Source of the DNA: Bacteroidaceae bacterium
GTDB taxonomy: Bacteria > Bacteroidota > Bacteroidia > Bacteroidales > Bacteroidaceae
Reading direction: 5' to 3'
DNA length: 64,000 nt
NCBI GenBank assembly: GCA_017551925.1
Contig: JAFZKA010000043.1
Span: 1-64,000 of the forward strand
Part shown: piece after piece, positions 27,240 through 36,299 of the stretch
Layout of the letters: each line of letters begins with the position of its first letter
How positions within the stretch are numbered: the first letter of the stretch is position 1
Position numbers and translations under genes: made by a program
The notes under the pieces: generated by a model
Database searches by the model: none
Seen by the model: only the letters and a program-made list of their open reading frames with translations
What the model was told of the DNA's origin: nothing

Positions 27240-27974
27240 ATGGCTATCAGGAAAATGGTTCACAAATATGTTGTAAAGAGTTTTGAATGTGACCGCAAGG
27301 ATACGTTGCGACTGCTTACACTGCTCAATCTTTTTCAGGATATTGCCGATGACAGTGCCAATGAAATAGGCATAGGATACGATTATCTTCGTACAGTAGG
27401 TAAGGCTTGGATCCTTATTGCCATGAATGTAGAAATAGACCGCATGCCACACCTGCAGGAGGAGATTACGCTCAAGAGTTGGCCGTCTGATATCTCGGCC
27501 CTTTATACCGAACGTGAATTTGAAGTCTGGAGTGCTGACGGTCAGCGTATCATACGCGCCTGCAGCCAGTGGATTGTGATAGATTTTGCATCACGCCGTC
27601 CGGTTCATCTCAAGGAGTGGTTGCCGGAGTATGAGCCTATCCATGAAAAAGTCATTCCTGAGAACCGATTCCCTAAACTTGCGGCAGTGGAACGTGATGA
27701 CTATACGGAACAGTTCCTGGTGCGTTATGATGACATAGACCGGAACAATCACGTCAACAATGCAATTTACCCACTATGGGCGAGTGAGAGCCTGGTACCT
27801 GAATTCCGTCTGGACCGCGAGCCTGCAAGTTTGGAGATTAACTTCAAAAAAGAGGGACTCTTTGGTGAAAAGATAAAAGTGCACACTCAGATGGAAGGCG
27901 AGACCTCACTGCACAGCGTTCAGGCTGTTGAAGACGGTCGTGAACTTGCCCGGGTACGTTTCAGTTGGAGGTGA
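27240..27974 (+). CDS. Acyl-ACP thioesterase (FatA/B-like double hotdog)
   Basis: Releases fatty acid from acyl carrier protein. Two hotdog halves: the N-terminal one with 'LTLLNLFQDIADDSANEIGIG' in part and 'WILIAMNVEIDRMP', the second with 'VRYDDIDRNNHVNNAIYPLW', which carries the Asp/Asn-His catalytic cluster of plant-type thioesterases ('DxNxHVNN'). Length 244 aa fits the bacterial members. Its 3' end faces the PHP phosphatase gene with only four bases between. Confidence 0.88.
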   Translation: MAIRKMVHKYVVKSFECDRKDTLRLLTLLNLFQDIADDSANEIGIGYDYLRTVGKAWILIAMNVEIDRMPHLQEEITLKSWPSDISALYTEREFEVWSADGQRIIRACSQWIVIDFASRRPVHLKEWLPEYEPIHEKVIPENRFPKLAAVERDDYTEQFLVRYDDIDRNNHVNNAIYPLWASESLVPEFRLDREPASLEINFKKEGLFGEKIKVHTQMEGETSLHSVQAVEDGRELARVRFSWR

Positions 27975-27978
27975 TATC

Positions 27979-28743
27979 TTATCCTACATTCCAGGCCAGG
28001 CTTTCCTGAACGTTTTCAAAGGATTCAATCTGAACTTTCCGTTTCAGTTTTTGCAGGGCGTTTACGTCTTTGCCGGTAAGTACTTTTGCTGTGAGGGCTT
28101 TGCGGAAAGACGACAGGCGGTGAAGATCAGACCCGTACAGGTCATATTTGTTTTCCCAAAGCAGGTGCCGTGCTTTGACGGCTGCGTCAACACCGTATGC
28201 ACCGGTCAGTGACATAATGCTTAACTGGAATTTCACTCCCATATCCTTGAGCCGGTCATAATCCTTGACAGTCATGTAGATATAACGTTCAGGATGAGCC
28301 AAAACAGGGAAGAGACCGCGACTACGTATCTCGTCAAGAGTTTCATACAACCGCATGGGCGGGTTAAAGTATGAAGTCTCTACCAGCAGATGTGTCCCAT
28401 CGGCCATGGTGAGTAAATCGTCATCATCGAAACGCTCTTCAAATACCGTATCAAGCATATTCTCTGATGCCAGATGCATGACCAAAGGCCCATTATATAA
28501 GGCGCACAAATTCTTGAATATCTGGCGCAGATTATGGGTCTGATTGGGATAGTCTTCCATAATATGAGGTGTAAGCCATACCTCATTCACGCCGGCCTCT
28601 TCATAGAAGGATAGTGCTGCCAGAGATTTCTCCAGGCTCTTGACGCCGTCATCAACTCCCGGCAGTATGTGGCAATGATAATCCACAGATCCTTTCAGGA
28701 AACCGATTTCATCAAGAGAGTAATGACGGGTAAAAGGCCACAT
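27979..28743 (-). CDS. Tyrosine-protein phosphatase of the PHP type (CpsB/YwqE)
   Basis: Manganese-dependent phosphatase that removes phosphate from the Wzc-like tyrosine kinase, so controlling exopolysaccharide export. Metal motifs: 'DYHCHILPGVDDG' near residue 21, 'VWLTPHIMEDYP', 'LLVETSYFNP', 'FPVLAHPERY' and C-terminal 'YDLYGSDLHRL'. The gene follows the kinase gene by five bases, which supports the pairing. Confidence 0.9.
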   Translation of the reverse strand: MWPFTRHYSLDEIGFLKGSVDYHCHILPGVDDGVKSLEKSLAALSFYEEAGVNEVWLTPHIMEDYPNQTHNLRQIFKNLCALYNGPLVMHLASENMLDTVFEERFDDDDLLTMADGTHLLVETSYFNPPMRLYETLDEIRSRGLFPVLAHPERYIYMTVKDYDRLKDMGVKFQLSIMSLTGAYGVDAAVKARHLLWENKYDLYGSDLHRLSSFRKALTAKVLTGKDVNALQKLKRKVQIESFENVQESLAWNVG

Positions 28744-28748
28744 AGTTA

Positions 28749-31196
28749 TTATTCTTCAATTGATCCGTAAGTGTGATAACCATAGCCATACTTGCCGTAA
28801 GTATAACCGTATTTGTATCCGTAATGGCCGATTCTTTCGATACCATTGAGAATGACACTGATGTTGTTGTAGCGCTTTGAGGTGTAATAATGGTCTAACT
28901 GCGGCAGTATGGAACGTTCAGTCAGTCCGGCCATGACCACTAAAATGCATGAATCAACCAAAGGAGCCACTACGTCGGGGTCAGTTACAATCCCGATAGG
29001 CGGGCAGTCCAGGAATATGTAGTCGTAATCGGACCTGAGTTCACTCAACATCTCACCAAGGCGTGGCTCGGCCAGCAGTTCGGCAGGGTTGGGCGGCATC
29101 ATACCTACGGGCATGATATCAAGTTGACTTCCGTCTGCATTGTGGACAATAAGTGACCTGAAATCATCAGTCTTTCCACTCAGATAATCGGCAACGCCTT
29201 TCTTGGGTTTGTCCACCAGAAGACTTAGCGTGAGTTTTCTCAAATCAAGGTCTATCACCAGTACGCGGCGATGTTTGATTGCCAAGGCTGCAGACAGGTT
29301 GGTGGAAATGAATGTTTTACCTGAATTCACATTGAATGAGGTAATCATGATCACCTGACTTTGGCTGTCTGCCCTGTGCATGAATTCCAGGTTGGTACGT
29401 ACCACACGGAAAGCCTCGTTTATGACGTCACGGCTATGTTCTTTTACTACTATTTCACGTTTCTTTTCCTCATGGTGGCTCTTTCCGGTAATATAACGGA
29501 CCCACGCTATTGCCCTTTCATGGAAATGCTTTTTTGCTGAAATTGAGGGGATCTCTCCAAGGAAAGGAACAGAAAGATACTCCAGATCTTTTTTGCCACG
29601 AACCGTTGTATTCAGGACTTCCCTTAAATACAGAAATCCGAATGGCATGGCAAGTCCAAGTATTAATGCCGCCAAAAGAATCATTTTCTTGTTGGGGGCG
29701 ACAGGGTTTGAAGAGCCGCCCGGAGAAGCGACGAGACGGGTTGTGTAGGCAGTAAACGCCTGTGACAGTTCGTTCTCCTCACGTTTCTGGAGCAGGAATA
29801 TGTAGAGCGCTTCCTTTACTTTCTGCTGGCGTTCGTCCGATAAGATTTCACCGGCCTGGCGTGGTACTGCAATGACTCGCGCATCGGAATTGCGCTGCAC
29901 CTGCTCGGTAGAACTGATCTGAATATTCAGTGATTTGATATAGTTGTCAAGTGATGTCAGGATGGCCTGTCTAAGTGATGCCATCTGTCCGTCCAGATCT
30001 TTAACCAGCAGGTTGTCCTCACTGGAGTTCTCAGCCAGACGGTTGCGCTGGAGCATATCGCTGTTGAACTGGGTAATCAGCGACTGGGTGTTGGCATCGC
30101 TGAGTCCTACGTTGGCCGGCAGAAGTGCTCCGGCCGATGCGCCCAAGACATCAGAGCGGAGAAAACGGGCAATTGACAACTGGTTGTTCAGGTCTATCAG
30201 CAGTTTCTCGGCTTCGGTGGATAATTGCATATCCTGCGATATTGCGTTGTTGTCAGGAAGTCGGTGCGAACTGCGGAATGAGACAATGGTTCTGTCAACC
30301 GAGCCCAACTCCTGCTCAATAATACTGAGACGCTCGTTGATGAATTCATTTGCCGATGTGGAAATGATATTCTTGTCCTTTATCCAGTTCTCGTTATATA
30401 CGTTGATAATCATCCACAGCACATCGTCGGCTCTTTGGATGATAACATCCTTATATGTGAGGTCAATTACCGTGGTGTTTTTGCCGGAGAGTGATGCCGT
30501 CAGACGGCTCATGCAACTGTTGGTTGCGGTCCGATAACCAACACGATTCACAAAAATTGGTTCTGTCAGTTCCAGTTGCTCAAGTTGGTTTGCACGTTCT
30601 ACCAGAATGCGTCCGGCAGGTGTATCGGCGGTATCTCCATAGGCAACCAGCACCTTTGTTTCTTCATCCTTTACATTATTCCTGATAAAATGAGACAGGA
30701 TTACATGCAGGGAATCGGCAGGTGATACTGTGAGTGATGCCGGTTCATTGAACTCTACAGAAAGGAAACTGACTTTAATAGGCAGGGAACTGCCATAACG
30801 CGGAATACTGTGGAATGTACCTTTTGAACTGTAGTTTACGTCCAGATCCAGGTTGCGCACCACTGACATCATCAGGTCAGGTGACTGGAAATTGACAAGT
30901 TCATTGTTCACGTTAACGCGGCTCACGCCGAAACCCAGATCTGAAAAAGATGAGGTGACATCAAGCACTGAGGTGTTTTTCATGTCTTCCTTTATCAGGA
31001 TGGATGCACTGCGGCTATATACTGGGGTATAATGGAGAACATATAGTATTCCTGCCAACAGGCACACAATTGATGAAAGGACAAACCATTTCCAATGGTC
31101 CAGAACAATGGCTAGAATATCACGGAGTGTAAGCCCGCCGTTCTCAGTCTGGGAATCTGTTTGAATGATGTTGGAATTGGGGTAGTTATTTTCCAT
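28749..31196 (-). CDS. Exopolysaccharide tyrosine autokinase (Wzc-like)
   Basis: Inner-membrane co-polymerase and kinase for polysaccharide export. N-terminal Wzz region with a membrane helix 'WFVLSSIVCLLAGILYVLHY', a long coiled periplasmic part (residues about 60-500), a second helix 'MILLAALILGLAMPFGFLYL', and a cytoplasmic BY-kinase domain with Walker A 'SFNVNSGKTFISTNLS', Walker A' 'VLVIDLDLRKLTLS' and Walker B 'DYIFLDCPPIGIVTD'. The tail holds nine tyrosines ('YGYKYGYTYGKYGYGYHTYG'), the autophosphorylation cluster. Operon order is Wza-like, Wzc-like, PHP phosphatase; no glycosyltransferases are next to it. Confidence 0.93.
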   Translation of the reverse strand: MENNYPNSNIIQTDSQTENGGLTLRDILAIVLDHWKWFVLSSIVCLLAGILYVLHYTPVYSRSASILIKEDMKNTSVLDVTSSFSDLGFGVSRVNVNNELVNFQSPDLMMSVVRNLDLDVNYSSKGTFHSIPRYGSSLPIKVSFLSVEFNEPASLTVSPADSLHVILSHFIRNNVKDEETKVLVAYGDTADTPAGRILVERANQLEQLELTEPIFVNRVGYRTATNSCMSRLTASLSGKNTTVIDLTYKDVIIQRADDVLWMIINVYNENWIKDKNIISTSANEFINERLSIIEQELGSVDRTIVSFRSSHRLPDNNAISQDMQLSTEAEKLLIDLNNQLSIARFLRSDVLGASAGALLPANVGLSDANTQSLITQFNSDMLQRNRLAENSSEDNLLVKDLDGQMASLRQAILTSLDNYIKSLNIQISSTEQVQRNSDARVIAVPRQAGEILSDERQQKVKEALYIFLLQKREENELSQAFTAYTTRLVASPGGSSNPVAPNKKMILLAALILGLAMPFGFLYLREVLNTTVRGKKDLEYLSVPFLGEIPSISAKKHFHERAIAWVRYITGKSHHEEKKREIVVKEHSRDVINEAFRVVRTNLEFMHRADSQSQVIMITSFNVNSGKTFISTNLSAALAIKHRRVLVIDLDLRKLTLSLLVDKPKKGVADYLSGKTDDFRSLIVHNADGSQLDIMPVGMMPPNPAELLAEPRLGEMLSELRSDYDYIFLDCPPIGIVTDPDVVAPLVDSCILVVMAGLTERSILPQLDHYYTSKRYNNISVILNGIERIGHYGYKYGYTYGKYGYGYHTYGSIEE

Positions 31197-31201
31197 ATAT
31201 T

Positions 31202-32059
31202 TTATCTCATCACGCTAATGAGCAGTGTAGTGATTGAAGTGGCCAAAGAACTGATTGATATCCAGAACGATGTGGAACGCACATTGTTGCCGTTGATAGT
31301 GGATTCGCGCTGCCGCTTTTCATTTGGTGTCACATATATGACATCGCCCTGTTGTACATAGAATGCAGGCGAAGCATATATCTGTTCAATATCCAGCAGA
31401 TTGAGCCTGTACAGAATGTCCTGTTTGCCTTCATGACGCACCAGGGCTACGTCTTCTCTCTGTCCGTTTATTGTCAGGTCACCAGCCAGACTCAGCGCGT
31501 CGAACAGGGTAAAGATGTCACGGTCAATCTTATAACGTCCAGGTCTGGAAACCTCGCCAAGCACTGAGAATCCCAGGTTCATGAATTCTACAATCACTAC
31601 CGGGTCCTTGATCTGACGGCTTTCCAGGAGGAGTGCTTTAATGGAGTCTTCGGCCTCTTCACGTGTCAGGCCGGCAACGTGAATCTTGCCCAACACGGGA
31701 AAATCAATGTTTCCCTGCGAATCAACCGTATAACCGGATATGCTTTGCGTACTGGCAGTCATATTTCCGCCTGAGCCAGTCAGAGACTGCGATTCAGCCA
31801 GACGCTTTCCGTAATACGGAAGGTTGAACATGGATGCCACTTGTGAATTACGGCTATTGACCACAATTGAAATCTGGTCTGTCGGTTGGAGCCGTATGTA
31901 CTCAACTTTCAGAGGAGACAGTTGCGCTTTGTGGGGTGCTTCCTGAAAATAGACGATGTTGGCCGGTGTGCTGCAGGCTATAAAGAGAGCAACACCGAGT
32001 GATAGCAGGAAAGGACGTACAAACCCTAAACAGGTTAATTCAAACTGTTTAATTTTCAT
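31202..32059 (-). CDS. Polysaccharide export outer-membrane lipoprotein (Wza-like, SLBB)
   Basis: Forms the outer-membrane exit channel for polysaccharide. Lipobox 'LFIACS' (Cys29), then the poly-export domain 'IRLQPTDQISIVVNSRNSQV', 'YTVDSQGNIDFPVLGKIHVAG' in part, and an SLBB domain 'VSRPGRYKIDRDIFTLFDAL'. The C-terminus has a hydrophobic helix 'FWISISSLATSITTLLISV' that spans the membrane. First gene of the export operon with a long leader (about 110 bases). Confidence 0.9.
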   Translation of the reverse strand: MKIKQFELTCLGFVRPFLLSLGVALFIACSTPANIVYFQEAPHKAQLSPLKVEYIRLQPTDQISIVVNSRNSQVASMFNLPYYGKRLAESQSLTGSGGNMTASTQSISGYTVDSQGNIDFPVLGKIHVAGLTREEAEDSIKALLLESRQIKDPVVIVEFMNLGFSVLGEVSRPGRYKIDRDIFTLFDALSLAGDLTINGQREDVALVRHEGKQDILYRLNLLDIEQIYASPAFYVQQGDVIYVTPNEKRQRESTINGNNVRSTSFWISISSLATSITTLLISVMR

Positions 32060-32167
32060 TATGAGACACAGTATTTGGAATTGGACTACAGTAAGTTAGG
32101 GAAATACTTTAATGTGTTTTCAACTAACAGACTTGTAAACTTTTATTGTGTTTCAAAAATTTTGGCG

Positions 32168-32175
32168 CAAAATTA
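32168..32175 (-). promoter_or_regulatory. -7 box (TAATTTTG) for the polysaccharide export operon
   Basis: The minus strand reads TAATTTTG here with a TTTA at about -33. The start codon is ~108 bases further on, so the transcript has a long leader. The 160-base space shows no other recognisable motif. Confidence 0.45.
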
Positions 32176-32219
32176 GGGAAAATGTGTATTAATAAATCAT
32201 AATGCACCGTTAATCTTAT

Positions 32220-32690
32220 TTATTCACCCTCAATCTTGCAGCCGGGGAATCCTTCGGCATCGGCGCGGAATTTGGGAGTGCAGAAATAGATCAGTTCAGC
32301 GCGGGTAAGGACTGTCTGGTCTGCGTCCATCAGTTCGGCCTCAATAAATGCCACGTTGCGCATCATCTTGGTTATGTGTGCGCGTATGGTGATTTCATCA
32401 AGCAGGGTGGAGACCGGTTTGAGATACTCCATATTCATTTTTGATGTTACGCCGTTGGTCTGCAGTTTACGGCATACCACCCAGCCGGCAGTCTCATCTA
32501 TGAGCAGTGCCTGAATGCCACCGTGCAGAGTGTTCTGCCAACTTTCATAGTCATGTGTGGGCTTGAACTTGGTTACTATATAATCACCGTCCTCATAGAA
32601 CTCCAAATGAAGTCCGATGGGGTTTGTAGGGCAGCAAACGAAACAGTTATAACCTTCTGTTCCAATCCAAGGATTGATAATTTTCTTCAT
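32220..32690 (-). CDS. PaaI-type hotdog thioesterase
   Basis: Single hotdog thioesterase of the PaaI/YbgC-like group. 'HDYESWQNTLHGGIQALLIDETAGWV' in part shows the typical His-Gly-Gly and the catalytic acidic residue after it ('LIDETAGW'). The N-terminus 'CFVCCPTNPIGLHLEFYEDG' is usual for the 4HBT group in Bacteroidota. The start overlaps the stop of the acyl-CoA ligase by four bases, so it probably hydrolyses or edits acyl-CoA made by that enzyme. Confidence 0.86.
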   Translation of the reverse strand: MKKIINPWIGTEGYNCFVCCPTNPIGLHLEFYEDGDYIVTKFKPTHDYESWQNTLHGGIQALLIDETAGWVVCRKLQTNGVTSKMNMEYLKPVSTLLDEITIRAHITKMMRNVAFIEAELMDADQTVLTRAELIYFCTPKFRADAEGFPGCKIEGE

Positions 32691-34363
32691 ATTTCTAAAT
32701 TGTATTTATCGAGCAGATGCAAAAGGGGACAGTCCCCAATTGCATCATTTTGTTTGTCCTGATAGAGAAAACGGCGTATCTTGTGTGTGGCTGTCTTGCT
32801 GAAAGGCTCTTTCATGACCTCCACATCCTTGATCTTGAGGAAATGGCTCACTTTTGAATTGACAAACTCCATTACCTCTTTCTTGCGTTTCTCTATATTC
32901 TCAAGGAACTTTTCCTGTCCCTCAAGGTTCCAGTCAACGGCACCCTCATTAAACTGCACAAGTGCAACCAACTGACCTGAGCGGCTTATCACGAGTGACT
33001 CGTTCACATCGGTTATGTTGTTAATAACGCTCTCAATCTCTTCAGGGTAAATGTTTTCGCCCGATGCGCCTATGATGACGCTTCCGGAACGGCCGTGTAT
33101 GCAGTATCGGCCTTTCTTGTCAACACTGGCAATATCGCCGGTGCGCATCCAGCCGTCTTCAGTGAAAACGGCTCTTGTGCGTGCATAGTCCTTGTAGTAT
33201 CCTAACATTACGTTGGGGCCTTTTACCTGCAGTTCGCCTTGCCCGGTTTCAGGGTTGACATCGGCCAGACGTACCTGAACATCAAATGATGCGGTTCCCG
33301 TAGTACCTATATGTGTGCGCTTGGGACCGGCATCGCAAATGAGCGGGGCTGTCTCGGTTAGTCCGTAACCTATGGCATACGGGAATTTTATGTTTGCAAG
33401 GAACTTTTCAACCTCAACGTCAAGTTTGGATCCGCCAATGCCAAAGAATCGCATTCGTCCGCCAAACTGCTGCTTTACTTTTTTGCCCACAAGGAAGTAG
33501 AGTATGCGCGGAAAATGTTTCTTGAGGTAGCGCAGATATTTGCTTGAGGCTATTGTGGGGAATATTTTGCCGCGTATCACCTTTTCAATGATCAGTGGTA
33601 CTGAGAGCATTGTAGTGGGACGTATCCTCTTGAGCGCGTCGGCCAGAATAGTGGGCGTGGGCGGTTTCTGTATGTAATAGACCGATGCGCCCGTTGAGAA
33701 TGGGTAGAGCATTCCGATGCTCATCTCATACGTATGGGCAAGCGGCAGGATAGACAGGAATACGTCCTTGCGGTAAACCTTGTGCGCATGCCAGGCCTCA
33801 AGAATGTTTGCACAGAAATTACGGTGGCTCAGCATCACGCCTTTTGCATTGCCTGTTGTGCCCGATGTGTAAATGATGGCGGCTATGTCCATTGGCTCGG
33901 GCAGTTTGCCGCGGCCGTCACAGGTGTAGCGGTCATCTTCGGCTTTGATGAACTCAAGTGTGCTTATGTCAATGACCAGATGAAGATGGTTCAGTGTCTC
34001 CCGGTTTATTTTGGGCAGTTGCTTGCGTGAAACGAATATCGCCTTGGCGTCAGAGTGGGAGAGTATATTCTCCACCTCATTGGGCGATAACTCCGGCAAC
34101 ATAGGCACTGCAATGCGGCCGCTGGCTGTGATTGCAAAAAAGGCAACAGCCCAGTTGGGCATGTTCTCAGACAGTATGGCAATCTTGTCATCGGCACTGA
34201 TTCCGAATGTGGAGAGTATGCCTGACAACTGGTCGCATTTGTCCTTGAACTGAGCGTACGTATAACGGCATCCGCCGTCAACGTAGTCTGACACCATGCG
34301 GTTCCGGTTGACTGAAGCCGAGTACTCAAGTACATCGGCCAGAGTGCTGAATCTGTGTCTCAT
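32687..34363 (-). CDS. AMP-forming acyl-CoA synthetase (long-chain fatty-acid ligase)
   Basis: Activates fatty acids to acyl-CoA through acyl-AMP. A3 motif 'AAIIYTSGTTGNAKGVMLSHRNF' in part, A5 'AIGYGLTETAPLI', A7 'GWMRTGDIA', A8 'GRSGSVIIGASGENIYPEEIE' in part and a catalytic Lys near 'SKTATHKIRR'. Length 558 aa is normal. The last residues ('NDAIGDCPLLHLL') come from a palindromic repeat (32716-32746) that lies inside the 3' end of the gene. It overlaps the PlsC-like gene by one base and the thioesterase by four, forming a compact lipid operon. Confidence 0.9.
   Translation of the reverse strand: MRHRFSTLADVLEYSASVNRNRMVSDYVDGGCRYTYAQFKDKCDQLSGILSTFGISADDKIAILSENMPNWAVAFFAITASGRIAVPMLPELSPNEVENILSHSDAKAIFVSRKQLPKINRETLNHLHLVIDISTLEFIKAEDDRYTCDGRGKLPEPMDIAAIIYTSGTTGNAKGVMLSHRNFCANILEAWHAHKVYRKDVFLSILPLAHTYEMSIGMLYPFSTGASVYYIQKPPTPTILADALKRIRPTTMLSVPLIIEKVIRGKIFPTIASSKYLRYLKKHFPRILYFLVGKKVKQQFGGRMRFFGIGGSKLDVEVEKFLANIKFPYAIGYGLTETAPLICDAGPKRTHIGTTGTASFDVQVRLADVNPETGQGELQVKGPNVMLGYYKDYARTRAVFTEDGWMRTGDIASVDKKGRYCIHGRSGSVIIGASGENIYPEEIESVINNITDVNESLVISRSGQLVALVQFNEGAVDWNLEGQEKFLENIEKRKKEVMEFVNSKVSHFLKIKDVEVMKEPFSKTATHKIRRFLYQDKQNDAIGDCPLLHLLDKYNLEI
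32716..32746. repeat. Short palindrome (GGGGACAGTCCCC core) within the ligase 3' end
   Basis: GATGCAA and TTGCATC form an outer stem around AA-GGGGACAGTCCCC-AA. The same core occurs at 6022-6046, and weaker ones at 34942-34974 and 43231-43242. Confidence 0.75.
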
Positions 34364-34914
34364 TAATGCGTAAGGTATTTTTCAGGGTGACGTCCGGTCA
34401 GGTTCATTTGCTCGTATATCTCTTGTATGCGGCGGGTATCGGCTGCGGCGTCATCGGTAAGTTCAAATTTCTGATCCACTGCAATTTTCTTGCGTCCCCA
34501 GTCAAAGTAGCACAGGTAAACGGGAATGTTTGCTGCAGTTGCTATGAAATGATAACCGGTTTTCCAACGGCTCACGGGTTTGCGTGTTCCCTCAGGGGCT
34601 ATGGCCAGATGCATAATCTCCTGTTTCTCCATCTCTTTGAGGACTGAACGCACTACGGTGGTGGGGTGTTTGCGGTCAACGGGAATGCCGCCTATGGCAC
34701 GTAATATCCAACCTAGCGGCGGAAAGAACAGGCTGCCTTTGACCATGCATGAGGTCTTGCCTCCAATTGACATGTAGAACAGGTAAGCCACTACAAAGTC
34801 AAGCATCGATGTGTGGGGAACACCCAGAAGTATACACTTGGGTTCAGGGGGCAGAAACGGGCTTGTCTTCCATCCCCAAACTTTCAATATCCATCCGCAG
34901 AATTTACGCCACAT
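34363..34914 (-). CDS. 1-acyl-glycerol-3-phosphate acyltransferase-like protein (PlsC family)
   Basis: Acyltransferase with the HX4D motif 'GVPHTSMLDFVVAYLF', the 'GGIPVDRK' motif and 'APEGTRKPVSRWKTGYHFIA' in part. The length is shorter (183 aa) than standard PlsC, like the group often annotated 'glycerol acyltransferase'. I placed the start at 34914 (MWRKFCGW), because a good -7 box (TACATTTG) covers codons of the longer frame to 34950. First gene of the lipid operon. Confidence 0.82.
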   Translation of the reverse strand: MWRKFCGWILKVWGWKTSPFLPPEPKCILLGVPHTSMLDFVVAYLFYMSIGGKTSCMVKGSLFFPPLGWILRAIGGIPVDRKHPTTVVRSVLKEMEKQEIMHLAIAPEGTRKPVSRWKTGYHFIATAANIPVYLCYFDWGRKKIAVDQKFELTDDAAADTRRIQEIYEQMNLTGRHPEKYLTH

Positions 34915-34937
34915 ATAGTCTCTTTTAAATTCGGGCG

Positions 34938-34945
34938 CAAATGTA
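34938..34945 (-). promoter_or_regulatory. -7 box (TACATTTG) for the lipid operon
   Basis: Minus strand match to TAnnTTTG, 24 bases from the start codon at 34914. A palindrome (34942-34974) overlaps it and takes the place of the usual -33 region. Confidence 0.5.
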
Positions 34946-34974
34946 CGCATTAGGGACGGTTCCTTCTGCGTACA
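34942..34974. repeat. Short palindrome with outer stem TGTACGCA/TGCGTACA
   Basis: Outer 8-base perfect stem (34942-34949 with 34967-34974) around AGGGA-CGG-TTCCT. Same plan as the elements at 1810, 5994 and 32716 but with its own outer stem sequence. Confidence 0.65.
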
Positions 34975-35084
34975 TTATATATATGTGGTGAAGTCACCTC
35001 ATTTTGTGGTGAAACGCTGAATGGAAAGGCGTTTTTTGCAGTCAGTAGCCGGACTGACAGTCCAAAGCAAAAAGAGCCTTCTCA

Positions 35085-35117
35085 TTTAGTCTTATAGACG
35101 TATTTGTTTTATCTTTG
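35085..35117 (+). promoter_or_regulatory. Promoter of the homocysteine gene cluster (TTTA, TATCTTTG)
   Basis: -33-like TTTA at 35085-35088 and -7 TATCTTTG at 35110-35117, spacing 21; start codon at 35140. No SAM or cobalamin riboswitch was recognised in the 189-base space. Confidence 0.5.
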
Positions 35118-35139
35118 CAGTCGTTTAAAATAAAAACTA

Positions 35140-36291
35140 ATGACAAAGAGTTACGAGGAGATTAATGAGAAGATCCGCAAGGGTAAGGCGGTGGTTCTGA
35201 CGGCCGAGGAGGTATCGGAAATGGCCAAGACAATGAAGCCCAAGGAGATTCTTGATAAGGTTGATGTGGTTACTACCGCTACGTTCGGTGCTATGTGCTC
35301 AAGCGGCGCGTTCCTGAATTTCGGTCACGCCAATCCGCCTATCCGCATGGAGAGGATAGAGATAAACGGAGTGCCAGTAAGCGGCGGTCTGGCTGCTGTG
35401 GATACATTTGTGGGAGCGACCGATTGCAATCCGCAGAACCCCACATACGGCGGCGCACACATAATCCAGGAACTTATTGACGGCAAGGAACTGACTCTTG
35501 AGGCATGGGGTAAGGGCACAGACTGCTACCCCCGTAAGCATATCAAGACCCAGATAAGCCTTAAGACCATCAATGAGGCCATCCTGATGAATCCCCGTAA
35601 CGCATATCAGAACTATAATGTGGCTGTAAACTCTACAGACCGCACATTATATACATATATGGGTACTCTGCTGCCACGCATGAAGAATGCTTCATACAGC
35701 TCAGCAGGTGAACTCTCACCGCTTCTCAATGACCCGGAATGCCGTACCATAGGTCTTGGAACACGCATATTCCTTTGCGGCACACAGGGTTATGTTGTAT
35801 GGAACGGTACTCAGTTCAACTGCTCAAAGCCGTTAAATGATTACGGCGTTCCGATGGGCAATGCCCGTACATTGGCGCTGATGGGTGAGATGCGTGAGAT
35901 GTCAAGCGAGTTCCTGCGCGGAGCCTATTTTGAGAAATACGGTGTTACAATGTACGTTGGTGTGGGTGTACCCATTCCGCTGCTGGATGAGGACCTGGCA
36001 CACCGTGTGAGCATACGTAACAGTCAGATTGATACATTTATAGAGGATTACGGTCAGAAGGGTGATCTGATAGGCAAGGTCAATTATGAGCAGTTGCGCT
36101 CAGGTGAGATTGAGTTTATGGGCAAGAAGATACATACCGCACCGCTCTCAAGCCTCTACAAGGCACGCAAGATTGCCGCTATTCTTAAGGACTGGATTGA
36201 GAAAGGCCAGTTTGAACTGACCGCTCCCGTACGCCCCATGCCTACAGGTACATCGCTGCAGGGATTAAAAGAAGTTGAACCGTCTAAATAA
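35140..36291 (+). CDS. Homocysteine biosynthesis protein (HcyBio, DUF39; MA1821-like)
   Basis: The family is established in methanogens as the enzyme that, with a ferredoxin partner, adds sulfide to aspartate semialdehyde and gives homocysteine. Visible family features are 'VDVVTTATFGAMCSSGAFLN' (Cys53), 'VGATDCNPQNPTYGGAHI' (Cys96) and 'AWGKGTDCYPRKH' (Cys129); Cys53 and Cys129 are the likely counterparts of the catalytic cysteines (inference). Length 383 aa is normal. The ferredoxin-like partner follows eight bases later and the UPF0280 gene after it. Cytoplasmic. Confidence 0.9.
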   Translation: MTKSYEEINEKIRKGKAVVLTAEEVSEMAKTMKPKEILDKVDVVTTATFGAMCSSGAFLNFGHANPPIRMERIEINGVPVSGGLAAVDTFVGATDCNPQNPTYGGAHIIQELIDGKELTLEAWGKGTDCYPRKHIKTQISLKTINEAILMNPRNAYQNYNVAVNSTDRTLYTYMGTLLPRMKNASYSSAGELSPLLNDPECRTIGLGTRIFLCGTQGYVVWNGTQFNCSKPLNDYGVPMGNARTLALMGEMREMSSEFLRGAYFEKYGVTMYVGVGVPIPLLDEDLAHRVSIRNSQIDTFIEDYGQKGDLIGKVNYEQLRSGEIEFMGKKIHTAPLSSLYKARKIAAILKDWIEKGQFELTAPVRPMPTGTSLQGLKEVEPSK

Positions 36292-36299
36292 AATACGCT

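Noticed and set aside
35041-35080. Riboswitch upstream of the homocysteine cluster
   Set aside because: Only a small hairpin GTCAGT/ACTGAC is seen; none of the conserved cores of SAM or cobalamin riboswitches is present.
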